From NCBI RefSeq assembly GCF_007971225.1, contig NZ_CP042435.1:2979501-3043500 (forward strand): DNA of 64,000 nucleotides, written 5' to 3'. The notes beneath the pieces were generated by a model, which saw only the letters and a program-made list of their open reading frames with translations, was not told the origin of the DNA and ran no database searches. Of the stretch, positions 25,476 through 33,437 are shown in pieces (position 1 is the first letter of the stretch; each line of letters opens with the position of its first letter). The stretch is from Panacibacter ginsenosidivorans. Its GTDB lineage: Bacteria; Bacteroidota; Bacteroidia; Chitinophagales; Chitinophagaceae. The position numbers were made by a program, and so were the translations under genes.

Positions 25476-26038
25476 AAGATTCTTATAAACTTATTGTGAT
25501 TGGGGGCTCTGCCGGTAGCCTGCAGGTTATATTCAGGATCTTTAAAAATATAAGACCAGGCTTTTCCATCCCATTTTTACTGGTGCTGCACCGGAATGTA
25601 AGTTACGACTCTGCACTTGAGCAACTGCTTTCTTTTAAAACAAGTATGCCGGTAAAAGAAATTGAAGAGAAAGAAAAAATAGATAAGGGGAAAATTTATA
25701 TATGCCCTGCAGATTATCATGTGCTGATAGAAAATGATCACAGCTTTTCGCTTGATTATTCTGAGAAAATTAATTTCAGCAGGCCAAGTATAGATGTTGT
25801 TTTTAAATCTTCGTCAGAAGTGTATAAAAATAAACTGCTTTGTATATTACTTTCAGGCGCAAACGCCGATGGTGCGGAAGGATTGCGTTATGCAAAAGAA
25901 AAGGGATCGCTGATAATTGTGCAGGATCCTGCAGAAGCAGAAGTTTCTTACATGCCGGAACAGGCACTTGAACTTACCACAGCGGATCACATTTTAAACA
26001 GCAGGGATATTGGCGCATTCATAAACAGCCTGGCGTAA
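25472..26038 (+). CDS. cheB: Stand-alone CheB methylesterase domain protein
   Basis: The 188-residue protein consists only of the CheB catalytic domain and lacks the usual receiver. The catalytic triad is visible: Ser in IGGSAGS (about 13), His in LVLHRNV (about 40) and Asp in LSGANADGAEGL. It would remove methyl esters placed by the adjacent CheR. The ATGA overlap with cheR implies translational coupling. Without a receiver it may be constitutive or controlled by one of the neighbouring single-domain receivers. Confidence 0.9.
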   Translation: MKDSYKLIVIGGSAGSLQVIFRIFKNIRPGFSIPFLLVLHRNVSYDSALEQLLSFKTSMPVKEIEEKEKIDKGKIYICPADYHVLIENDHSFSLDYSEKINFSRPSIDVVFKSSSEVYKNKLLCILLSGANADGAEGLRYAKEKGSLIIVQDPAEAEVSYMPEQALELTTADHILNSRDIGAFINSLA

Positions 26039-26049
26039 AAACTATGCAA

Positions 26050-26409
26050 TTATATTCCCGCAACAAGTTCAATCATATTTTCCAGCTCAGTTATATCAAA
26101 TGGTTTTTGCAGAAAATAATCTGCCTCGGCTTCTTTACTAAGCTGCGCCACATTAGTGTTGGCACTAAAAAAAATTACGGGAATATTTTTGGTGCTTTCT
26201 GTTTGTTTTATAAAACGTGTGGCAGCAATACCACCGGTCTCGGGAATTTTATTATCCATCAAAATTACTTTGGGTTCACAGGCCTTTATTTTTTCTATCA
26301 CGTTTTCACAGGAAGTTTCAGTAAATACTTTATAACCTTTGGCTTTTAAAATAATAGAGCATATATCCAGTATATCCTTATCATCATCAAATATCATAAT
26401 CTTACTCAT
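26050..26409 (-). CDS. Single-domain response regulator
   Basis: The 119-residue receiver has IMIFDDDKDI at the start, acceptor Asp in ILMDNKIPETGG (about 53) and the conserved Lys in YFLQKPFD. The frame can be extended 62 codons upstream, but that part is hydrophobic, includes dispersed-repeat sequence and is not receiver-like, so MSKIMIFDDD at 26409 is taken as the start. It converges on cheB with an 11-base gap. Confidence 0.88.
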   Translation of the reverse strand: MSKIMIFDDDKDILDICSIILKAKGYKVFTETSCENVIEKIKACEPKVILMDNKIPETGGIAATRFIKQTESTKNIPVIFFSANTNVAQLSKEAEADYFLQKPFDITELENMIELVAGI

Positions 26410-26541
26410 GGTATAAAGGTTTGTTCCGGAGAAGTTTTTGCAGACGTGTTTTTCAAAAAAACTATAAAATAAAAAACAAATATACACTGGTTCTGAAAAT
26501 ATAACGAAGCATAATACCAGCTGCATAGTACCGATACAGTT

Positions 26542-26597
26542 GTACAAGAGTGCGACGCAAGAAAAGCTTAATAGTTGTAATGAAGCCCTGTACAAAA
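26542..26597. repeat. Dispersed inverted-repeat element, right half (type A')
   Basis: The arm TGTACAAGAGTGCGACGCAA is at 26541-26560. The tail ends GCCCTGTACAAAATTC, ten bases from the corA stop codon. Confidence 0.78.
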
Positions 26598-26606
26598 TTC
26601 ATTTTA

Positions 26607-27704
26607 TTAAAACCACCCTCTTTTTTTAAATACCCGGATCATCCATATTGGTATGATGAACATTAATGCTACTGCAACATAAAAACCTTCGCGCTGATGT
26701 GTTAAAGGAATTACTTCGAAATTCATTCCAAAAATGCCGCCAATAACAGCAGCAGGCGCAAGCAGGCATGTTACAATGGCCATTACTTTCATTACTTCAT
26801 TCAAACGGAGGTTTACTTTGTTCATGTAAAGATCCTGCAAGGTCATCATCATATCACGATAGTTTTCTACAAGATCGCTGGCCTGCACTATATGATCGTA
26901 CACATCTTTAAAGTATTTGGTTGTGCGATCCTGCAACAGATCACTTTCGCTGCGCAAAAAGCCATTTATCATATCCCTTACAGGAGCCATATTTCTTTTT
27001 AGTACGATCAGCTCTTTGCGCAGGTTATTAATGCGCGCCAGAGAACGTGAATTGCCGTAACGAATAATTTCTTCTTCAAGCTGTTCAATTCTTTCGCCAA
27101 GTTTTTCCATTACAAGATAGTAGTGATCTACCACAAGATCTATCATTGCATAGCATAGATAATCTGCGCCGCTTTGTCGCAGCTTTGAATTAGGTATCCG
27201 CAATTTATCTCGCACCTGGTCAAACACATCCCTGTTCTTATCATCCTGGAAACTGATCACAAAATTTTTACCCAATACAATACTTATCTGTTCAGATTCT
27301 ACGGCGCCGTTATGATCATTGAAATAAAGCATATTCATCAGGCAGAAAAGAATGTTATCGATCTCATCCATTTTTGGTCGTTGACCAACACTAAGAATAT
27401 CTTCCATCAGCAGCATATGCACACCAAAATGCTTGCAGATTGCTTCCACATCGCTTTTGCGGATGCCATCAATATTTATCCAGCTTATTTTGTTGTTATC
27501 GCGGCAATTAAAAGCATCAGTTACTTTTTCCAGTTCATATTCTTTCATTTCGCTTTGATCATAGTCATACACGTAGATCGCTACATCAGCAGCTTCTTCT
27601 CTTGCAGGAATAACAGTAGGATTAATCCTGAAAATTTCTTTGGTACGCTTGGTATTAAAAAATGGAAGAATTAAGTGCAGGTATTTTTTTGTCTCCTCTA
27701 TCAT
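26607..27704 (-). CDS. corA: CorA-family magnesium/cobalt transporter
   Basis: The 365-residue protein has a long cytoplasmic N-domain with an acidic, helical stalk (FRINPTVIPARE near the start, LGERIEQLEEEIIRYG later). Two C-terminal membrane helices flank the signature IFGMNFEV (GMN). The C-terminus is basic (VFKKRGW). CorA proteins form pentameric Mg2+ channels in the inner membrane. It appears monocistronic; the upstream region carries a left half of the dispersed repeat. Confidence 0.94.
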   Translation of the reverse strand: MIEETKKYLHLILPFFNTKRTKEIFRINPTVIPAREEAADVAIYVYDYDQSEMKEYELEKVTDAFNCRDNNKISWINIDGIRKSDVEAICKHFGVHMLLMEDILSVGQRPKMDEIDNILFCLMNMLYFNDHNGAVESEQISIVLGKNFVISFQDDKNRDVFDQVRDKLRIPNSKLRQSGADYLCYAMIDLVVDHYYLVMEKLGERIEQLEEEIIRYGNSRSLARINNLRKELIVLKRNMAPVRDMINGFLRSESDLLQDRTTKYFKDVYDHIVQASDLVENYRDMMMTLQDLYMNKVNLRLNEVMKVMAIVTCLLAPAAVIGGIFGMNFEVIPLTHQREGFYVAVALMFIIPIWMIRVFKKRGWF

Positions 27705-27740
27705 GCTATGAAATTATTTAAAAGCAATAAAGGCGTAAAT

Positions 27741-27799
27741 TTTTTTTGTGACCGGCAATGGTGCAGGTGGCATCGCCTGTTGTGTCACTCACTTGTACG
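27741..27799. repeat. Dispersed inverted-repeat element, left half (type B)
   Basis: The arm TTGTGTCACTCACTTGTAC is at 27780-27798, preceded by GGCATCGCC and a T-rich tail with GTGACCGGC. No right arm was found. It ends 19 bases before the next start codon. Confidence 0.76.
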
Positions 27800-27817
27800 G
27801 TATATCTTTAATGTATA

Positions 27818-28036
27818 ATGAATCCTTTTTATAAAATATTTGTAGATTTTAATAATGCTGATAAAAGCGGAAGAGTACGATTAATTACAAAGGGCACGTT
27901 GGATGATATTAAAAATCAAAATATACACTTGTATTCAGGGCTTACAATTTTATTAGACGACAATGAAGGCTTTGTTACAACAGGTGTTGTTGAATATTCA
28001 GAAGAAGAAAAAATATGGGTTGCAATCATTGATTAG
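27818..28036 (+). CDS. Small conserved-looking protein of unknown function
   Basis: The 72-residue soluble protein is acidic and predicted mostly beta-strand, with GRVRLITKGTLDDI and VTTGVVEYSEEEKIW. No family could be named. A clean ATG, normal codon use and a strong terminator shared with the convergent peptidase gene support a real gene. Confidence 0.65.
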   Translation: MNPFYKIFVDFNNADKSGRVRLITKGTLDDIKNQNIHLYSGLTILLDDNEGFVTTGVVEYSEEEKIWVAIID

Positions 28037-28061
28037 GAAAAATTAAAATGAACATTCATAA

Positions 28062-28098
28062 ATAAACAAAGCCTGAAAGAATTTCAGGCTTTGTTTAT
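28062..28098. terminator. Bidirectional intrinsic terminator between convergent genes
   Basis: ATAAACAAAGCCTGAAA and TTTCAGGCTTTGTTTAT form a 17-bp perfect stem with a GAA loop between the two convergent stop codons. Confidence 0.88.
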
Positions 28099-28113
28099 AA
28101 GTGTGAAATTAAT

Positions 28114-29373
28114 TTAATTTTTACTCAAATAATACAACGTACTGCCATTGTTCTTATCAAATATTTTATTGCTGTATTCTACAACTTCATCAGCTGTAAT
28201 AGCAGCATACTTGCCCATCTCTTCATTCATCAGTTCTGCATTACCGAGCAATTCATAATAAGCGAGGCTATTGGCGCGGCTCATCACACTCATATCTTCA
28301 AACGTAATAATGCTCTCTGTTTTATTCTTTACTTTTTCCAGTTCGGTTTCGCCAACGGCTGACTCTTTTATTTTTGAAAGCTCTTCTTCTACTGCTTCTT
28401 CTGCAGCATCGGGCTTAACACCTTTTATCAATTTTCCTTCAATAGCCAGTAGGCCCGCATCAGTGCTGCCAAACTGGTAGCATTCAATATTGCTGAATAA
28501 TTTCTTTTCTTTTATTAAGCTCTGGTATAATCGCGATGATGCACCACCACCTAGAATTTCTGTTATTAGTTCAGCAACATAATAACCTGTTTCAAGCCGG
28601 CTGGGCATATGCCAGGTTTTATAAAATGCATCCAAAGGCACATCACCGGTAAGCTCTAATTTGCGTGCAGCCGTTTGTAATGGTTCTATTGGTAATTGCC
28701 TGTTATATTTTTCACCCATGGGTATATCGCCAAACCATTTTTCTGCAAGACGTTTTACCTCTTCTGTTTTTATATTACCTGCAACGACAAGTATTGCATT
28801 AACCGGACGGTAATGTTTAAAGAAAAAATTCTTTACATCATCAAGTTGTGCATGTTCAATATGGCTTAGCTCTTTTCCAATTGTCATCCATCGATAAGGA
28901 TGCGTTGTATAAGCAAGATCACGCAATTTATGCCACGCATTTCCGTAAGGTTGATTAATGTAATGTTCTTTAAATTCTTCGATCACTACTTTGCGTTGCA
29001 CTTCCAGGCTTTTCTTACCAAATGCAAGGCTCAGCATCCTGTCGCTTTCAAGCCAGAAAGCTGTCTCAATATTTTGCGCAGGAAGCTGGCAATAATAATT
29101 GGTAAGATCATTTGTTGTGTAGGCATTGTTTTCTCCACCAGCTCTTTGCAAAGGTTCGTCGTAATCTTTTATATGAATACTGCCGCCAAACATCAGGTGT
29201 TCAAACAAATGAGCAAAGCCTGTTTTTTCCGGATCTTCATCCCTTGCGCCCACATCGTACATTATATTTACTACCGCCATTGGCGTAGAATCATCTTCAT
29301 GCACCAGTACACGTAAACCATTATCGAGAACAAACCTGTTATAATTAATCATAGCTTTCTTAATTGCTGACAT
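28114..29373 (-). CDS. M16 family zinc metallopeptidase (insulinase-like)
   Basis: The 419-residue protein carries the inverted zinc motif HLFEH (His55, Glu58, His59, within GFAHLFEHLMF), with the third ligand expected in the EEFKEHYINQPYG region. A second non-catalytic M16 half follows (about 200-400; EILGGGASSRLYQSL). No signal peptide is evident, so it is either cytoplasmic or exported by an unseen route. Single-gene M16 peptidases often pair with an inactive partner, but none is adjacent here. Confidence 0.9.
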   Translation of the reverse strand: MSAIKKAMINYNRFVLDNGLRVLVHEDDSTPMAVVNIMYDVGARDEDPEKTGFAHLFEHLMFGGSIHIKDYDEPLQRAGGENNAYTTNDLTNYYCQLPAQNIETAFWLESDRMLSLAFGKKSLEVQRKVVIEEFKEHYINQPYGNAWHKLRDLAYTTHPYRWMTIGKELSHIEHAQLDDVKNFFFKHYRPVNAILVVAGNIKTEEVKRLAEKWFGDIPMGEKYNRQLPIEPLQTAARKLELTGDVPLDAFYKTWHMPSRLETGYYVAELITEILGGGASSRLYQSLIKEKKLFSNIECYQFGSTDAGLLAIEGKLIKGVKPDAAEEAVEEELSKIKESAVGETELEKVKNKTESIITFEDMSVMSRANSLAYYELLGNAELMNEEMGKYAAITADEVVEYSNKIFDKNNGSTLYYLSKN

Positions 29374-29480
29374 GCAATTTAATTAATGAAAAGTTTAGAA
29401 AGGTGTAAACCGTGCAGTAACAAAAAAGAATTTCTGCTAACGAAACAATGCATAAATGCTGAACAGCGGATAAAGCGTTT

Positions 29481-29533
29481 AAGTGTGCGACGCAACGATG
29501 TAAAATAGTTATTCTAAAGTCTGGCTCAAAAAA
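29481..29533. repeat. Dispersed inverted-repeat element, right half (type A')
   Basis: The core AAGTGTGCGACGCAA lies at 29481-29495. The tail ends GTCTGGCTCAAAAAAC. It lies between the convergent-side ends of two minus-strand genes. Confidence 0.7.
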
Positions 29534-29548
29534 CGCAGAATAAATATA

Positions 29549-30811
29549 TCAGAGTATACTTCGGATCTTCATGGTAATTACCATTAACTCCCCTTTTCTG
29601 CTTATAAGCACTTTTACTTTTTCGCCGGCATTTTGCAGGCGGGTCTTATAGGATTGTATATTTCCTGAAAGATCGTTATCAACACCCATAACAATATCTC
29701 CTGGCACAAAACCCGCATCTTCGGCCGGAGACTTCTTCATAATATCCGTTACTGTAATAGCGCCATCAATCAGGTACATGCCAAGCCCGGAGTAAGAATA
29801 ATCAAAAGAATCGGAGTAGCGTTTGTTGGGTTTTATATAGATCTGTTGTTCAGGATAATTAAGCGTTACGTTAAACCTCCTCAAGATATCATTGCCAAGC
29901 AGGCCGCCCAAAACAGGATACTGGGTAATATTAAACTCATCATCAAAAACATACACTGGTACATTACGGAATTTATACGGACCTACTTTTACTTCTTTTA
30001 CAACAGTAAGGCTCATAGATTTTTTACCCCCTAAACCCTCCGCTTCTGTAGGGTATAATTTTCTTTTAGATCGCAGCAAAGCACTATCCTCCACAAGATC
30101 TTCATTAAGCAGCATACATAACCCTGCGCCGGTATCTAAATAAAACTTGCTAAGAATTTCTTTACTGTCTTTTACTCCAATCATCTGCATGGGCAGTGTT
30201 GAGAATTGGGGTTTAAGCATATAACCGCCACGGGGATATTTGTAGGTTCCCGGTGTAAGTACTTCAAAAATCATTTTTTCATAATCAATAGAAACAATAT
30301 AGCGGCGCAGGAAACTGTAACCAATAATGCCATCTATGCGCACACCGTAAGCACTGGTAAGAATATCATAATCATTGATGTGGAAATCAAGATTCGCAAC
30401 AGATATCCCCTCCATATGAAGCGTGTGATTATAGGTAAACATCACTGTTTTAACTCCGGCAATGCCACGCACAGTTTTGTCGCTCATTTTTTGCTCTACC
30501 TGCAGGTAAGCTGCAGTTGCAGAATCCAATGAAATGCCGCCACTGCCTGTATCGAGTACAAAGTTCAGCGAGTCTTTATGATCATCAAGCGTAGCCCTTA
30601 CAATCATGATACCTCCGGTAAGCATAGAAAAGGGAACAAAGGTGATGTGCCTGGCTTCAGGTGGAACAAATTCCTCCTGCGCATGCATTTGATTGCATAT
30701 AAAACAACAAAGAAAAAGTATGTACCAGGCAACAGATACCCTGGTTAAGCTTTCGTTGCGTCGCACTCTTGTACTTTTGGGTTTACAATCGTCAGTTAAT
30801 ATTCCAGACAT
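29549..30811 (-). CDS. Secreted retropepsin-like aspartyl protease with C-terminal PDZ domain
   Basis: The 420-residue protein has two aspartyl-protease half-domains, each with a DTG motif: FVLDTGSGG (Asp87) and FYLDTGAGL (about 224). A PDZ domain occupies roughly the last 85 residues (GAITVTDIMKKSPAEDAGFVPGD is split across it). A hydrophobic segment at about 28-40 followed by MHAQ looks like a signal peptide. The region before it is odd: residues about 13-30 are translated from a dispersed repeat arm and tail (30714-30775), giving the basic TRVRRNES stretch. The only ATG upstream of the hydrophobic core is at 30811, so the repeat seems to supply the signal-peptide n-region. Confidence 0.85.
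   Translation of the reverse strand: MSGILTDDCKPKSTRVRRNESLTRVSVAWYILFLCCFICNQMHAQEEFVPPEARHITFVPFSMLTGGIMIVRATLDDHKDSLNFVLDTGSGGISLDSATAAYLQVEQKMSDKTVRGIAGVKTVMFTYNHTLHMEGISVANLDFHINDYDILTSAYGVRIDGIIGYSFLRRYIVSIDYEKMIFEVLTPGTYKYPRGGYMLKPQFSTLPMQMIGVKDSKEILSKFYLDTGAGLCMLLNEDLVEDSALLRSKRKLYPTEAEGLGGKKSMSLTVVKEVKVGPYKFRNVPVYVFDDEFNITQYPVLGGLLGNDILRRFNVTLNYPEQQIYIKPNKRYSDSFDYSYSGLGMYLIDGAITVTDIMKKSPAEDAGFVPGDIVMGVDNDLSGNIQSYKTRLQNAGEKVKVLISRKGELMVITMKIRSIL
30714..30775. repeat. Dispersed inverted-repeat element, left half (type A), inside coding sequence
   Basis: The arm TTGCGTCGCACTCTTGTAC is at 30756-30774, preceded by AAGCTTTCG and a tail with TATGTACCAGGC. It overlaps the 5' coding part of the aspartyl protease gene. 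No right arm was found. Confidence 0.82.
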
Positions 30812-30909
30812 ATTGAAGTTACGTCCCGCTGCACATAGTGCAAAACCTTTAATAATGTTATTCTACTACTCATACTTTAGGCAAAAGATTTTTCTGCTGC
30901 AACAAGCCG

Positions 30910-30917
30910 TAATTTTG
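30910..30917 (+). promoter_or_regulatory. Possible -7 element for mqnC
   Basis: TAATTTTG matches TAnnTTTG, 23 bases before the mqnC ATG. There is no clear -33 element. Confidence 0.42.
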
Positions 30918-30940
30918 CGCCGAACAAAAAAAGTGATTGT

Positions 30941-32065
30941 ATGGATCTTTCTTCATTGTACCGGCGTGCATTAGATTTTGAATTCCTTAGTGTGGAAGAA
31001 GGTGTTTTTCTTTTTCACCAGGCACCGTTGGCCGACCTTATGTTTGTAGCCAATGAACTTAGGAAAAAGCAGGTGCCGCATGGAAAAGTTACCTGGCAGA
31101 TAGACCGTAATGTAAATACCACCAATGTGTGTATTGCCAATTGTAAATTCTGTAATTTTTATCGCATTCCCGGCCATGCAGAAGCATATATTACAGATAT
31201 GGATACTTACCGTAAGAAGATAGAAGAAACATTTAAATACGGAGGAGATCAGCTTTTATTGCAGGGTGGGCATCATCCGCAACTGGGCTTGGATTTTTAT
31301 ACAAAAACTTTCCGCCAGATAAAACAGGAATATCCAATACTAAAGTTGCATGCCTTAGGGCCACCCGAAGTAGCACATATTTGCAAGCTGGAAAAAATGA
31401 GTCATCATGATGTGCTTGTAGCATTGAAAGAAGCAGGATTAGATTCACTGCCCGGCGCAGGTGCAGAGATATTAATTGATCGTGTAAGAAGGCTGATCAG
31501 CAAAGGAAAATGCGGGGCAGATGAATGGCTGGCCATTATGCACGAGGCACATAAACTAAATATCACAACAAGTGCTACGATGATGTTTGGTCATGTGGAA
31601 ACAATAGAGGAAAGATTTATTCATCTTGCACGCATAAGAGAAATACAGGCAAAAAAGCCGGAACATGCAAAAGGCTTTCTAGCCTTTATTCCATGGACCT
31701 TCCAGGATGTAGATACATTACTGGCAAGAATAAGAGGCGTTCATAATCTTACATCACCGGATGAATATATTCGTATGATTGCGCTTAGTCGCATTATGCT
31801 GCCTAATGTAAAAAATATACAGGCGAGCTGGTTAACCGTAGGCAAGCAAACGGCATCAATTTGTTTGCATGCCGGCGCCAACGATTTTGGCAGCATCATG
31901 ATAGAAGAAAATGTAGTAAGTGCTGCAGGTGCGCCACACAGGTTTACTTATAGGTCAATACAACAAGCCATTAAAGAGGCAGGCTTTGAACCGCAGTTGC
32001 GCAACCAGCAATATGAATGGAGGAAAATTCCTGAGACAATCGTAGAGCAGGTAGTGAATTATTAA
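30941..32065 (+). CDS. mqnC: Cyclic dehypoxanthinyl futalosine synthase (radical SAM)
   Basis: MqnC cyclises dehypoxanthine futalosine in the futalosine route to menaquinone. The 374-residue radical SAM protein has the cluster motif CIANCKFC (Cys64, Cys68, Cys71), GGDQLLLQGGHHP, and the C-terminal stretches QASWLTVGK and GANDFGSIMIEENVVSAAG, which favour MqnC over MqnE. Its presence suggests this organism makes menaquinone by the futalosine pathway; other mqn genes are outside the window. A dispersed repeat half follows the stop codon. Confidence 0.92.
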   Translation: MDLSSLYRRALDFEFLSVEEGVFLFHQAPLADLMFVANELRKKQVPHGKVTWQIDRNVNTTNVCIANCKFCNFYRIPGHAEAYITDMDTYRKKIEETFKYGGDQLLLQGGHHPQLGLDFYTKTFRQIKQEYPILKLHALGPPEVAHICKLEKMSHHDVLVALKEAGLDSLPGAGAEILIDRVRRLISKGKCGADEWLAIMHEAHKLNITTSATMMFGHVETIEERFIHLARIREIQAKKPEHAKGFLAFIPWTFQDVDTLLARIRGVHNLTSPDEYIRMIALSRIMLPNVKNIQASWLTVGKQTASICLHAGANDFGSIMIEENVVSAAGAPHRFTYRSIQQAIKEAGFEPQLRNQQYEWRKIPETIVEQVVNY

Positions 32066-32096
32066 ATGAATTTTTATGCTCAGTTTATAGTAAAGC

Positions 32097-32153
32097 GTAC
32101 AAGTGAGTGACACAACGAAGATGCCACAAGTACATTAGCCGGAACAAAAAAAA
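32097..32153. repeat. Dispersed inverted-repeat element, right half (type B')
   Basis: The arm GTACAAGTGAGTGACACAA is at 32097-32115. The tail ends GCCGGAACAAAAAAAATC. It lies just upstream of the fabG promoter. Confidence 0.78.
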
Positions 32154-32171
32154 TCGCATAATATAAACCTT

Positions 32172-32179
32172 TATTTTTG
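32172..32179 (+). promoter_or_regulatory. Possible -7 element for fabG
   Basis: TATTTTTG matches TAnnTTTG, 20 bases before the fabG ATG. The segment where a -33 box would lie is the tail of a dispersed repeat. Confidence 0.45.
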
Positions 32180-32199
32180 CGCATACCAAAATCAACATT

Positions 32200-32955
32200 A
32201 TGAAATTACTCGAAGGTAAAGTTGCTATAATAACCGGCGCCGCACGTGGTATTGGTGCAGGCATTGCTGTAAAGTTTGCTGAGCATGGAGCTAACATTGC
32301 ATTTACTTATGTAAGCGACAGCAGTGCAGAAAAAGCAGCAGCACTGGAAACACAATTGCAGGCGTTGGGTATAAAAGCAAAAGCATATAAAAGCAATGCG
32401 TCTGATTTTGCGCAATGCGAATCTTTGGTGAATGATGTATTGAAAGAATTTGGAGCAATTGATATCTGCATTAATAATGCTGGAATAAGCAAGGATAATT
32501 TATTGCTGCGTGTTTCTGAACAGGAGTGGGACAATGTTATGGATACAAATCTTAAAAGCGTTTATAACATGACCAAGCATGTGATGCGCCCTATGATGAA
32601 GGCAAAAAAAGGGTGCATTGTAAATATGAGTTCGATGATAGGGATGCGCGGTAACGCAGGGCAAAGCAGTTATGCTGCAAGTAAAGCAGGCATTATTGGT
32701 TTTACAAAATCTATTGCGCATGAACTGGGTAGCCGTAATATCCGCTGCAATGCAATTGCGCCCGGCTTTGTGGAAACAGATATGACACATTATTTAAAAG
32801 ATGGCGCAGCAGGAGAAGATTTTTTGAAAAGAATCCCGCTTGGGCGTTTTGGTACTTCTGAAGAAATAGCCAATACCACACTATTTCTTGCGAGTGACAT
32901 GGGATCTTATATTACCGGCCAAACACTTAGCGTTTGCGGAGGTCTGAATATTTAA
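32200..32955 (+). CDS. fabG: 3-oxoacyl-[acyl-carrier-protein] reductase
   Basis: FabG reduces 3-oxoacyl-ACP with NADPH in fatty acid elongation. The 251-residue short-chain dehydrogenase has the cofactor motif TGAARGIGAGIA (about residues 11-22), NNAGIS, the catalytic Ser (NMSSMIG, near 145) and YAASKAG (Tyr158, Lys162), and ends TGQTLSVCGGLN. The C-terminal VCGGL pattern is typical of FabG. Other fab genes are not adjacent, though fabH lies 12 kb away. Confidence 0.92.
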   Translation: MKLLEGKVAIITGAARGIGAGIAVKFAEHGANIAFTYVSDSSAEKAAALETQLQALGIKAKAYKSNASDFAQCESLVNDVLKEFGAIDICINNAGISKDNLLLRVSEQEWDNVMDTNLKSVYNMTKHVMRPMMKAKKGCIVNMSSMIGMRGNAGQSSYAASKAGIIGFTKSIAHELGSRNIRCNAIAPGFVETDMTHYLKDGAAGEDFLKRIPLGRFGTSEEIANTTLFLASDMGSYITGQTLSVCGGLNI

Positions 32956-33054
32956 AAGATGGGTAATTGGCCGCTTTTTTATTCGGGAAAGCCTTTTTGT
33001 TAAACATCATTTCATTGTTGTGGTTTAGCATATTATATTGTTTCTTTGCACCTG

Positions 33055-33354
33055 ATGAAATTTAAAAAGATCATAGCACTTTTTTGTTTGTTGACATTGT
33101 CAACGCAAATGTTGCCTGTAAAGGCAATTGGTGCAGTTCTTTTTGGCAACCAGATAAACGAAGAAATTCCTCACTCACTGGATATAGGAAAAGATAATCC
33201 CTGTAAACTGCTGCTAAAAGATGATTATTTTTTAAACACTTTCGCTGAAAATGATTTTGTCTCTGGCAACATAAGTGAATATGTTCACTTTGCCAGCTTA
33301 CTTCCGCATAATCATGCCGGTGAAATTCATACACCTCCTCCAAACATAGCTTAA
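33055..33354 (+). CDS. Small secreted protein with His-rich C-terminus, upstream of the SulP transporter
   Basis: The 99-residue protein starts at the ATG at 33055 and has a signal peptide (about residues 1-22; cleavage near LPVKA). The mature region is short and acidic and ends HNHAGEIHTPPPNIA. The C-terminal histidines could bind a metal ion. I recall similar HxH...TPPPN tails in small Bacteroidota periplasmic proteins near metal-transport operons, but cannot name a family. It precedes the SulP and carbonic anhydrase genes in the same direction with an 83-base gap, so a link to zinc or bicarbonate handling is possible. Confidence 0.6.
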   Translation: MKFKKIIALFCLLTLSTQMLPVKAIGAVLFGNQINEEIPHSLDIGKDNPCKLLLKDDYFLNTFAENDFVSGNISEYVHFASLLPHNHAGEIHTPPPNIA

Positions 33355-33437
33355 GTACATTAATTATTTTTTGCTTGCTATTATTGATCATTTCAATAAT
33401 GTGTTGTTTTATTCATGTACTTAAAGCATTTTATTCA

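Noticed and set aside
26410-26595. 62-codon N-terminal extension of the minus-strand receiver
   Set aside because: It is hydrophobic, includes a repeat arm, and is absent from receiver domains.
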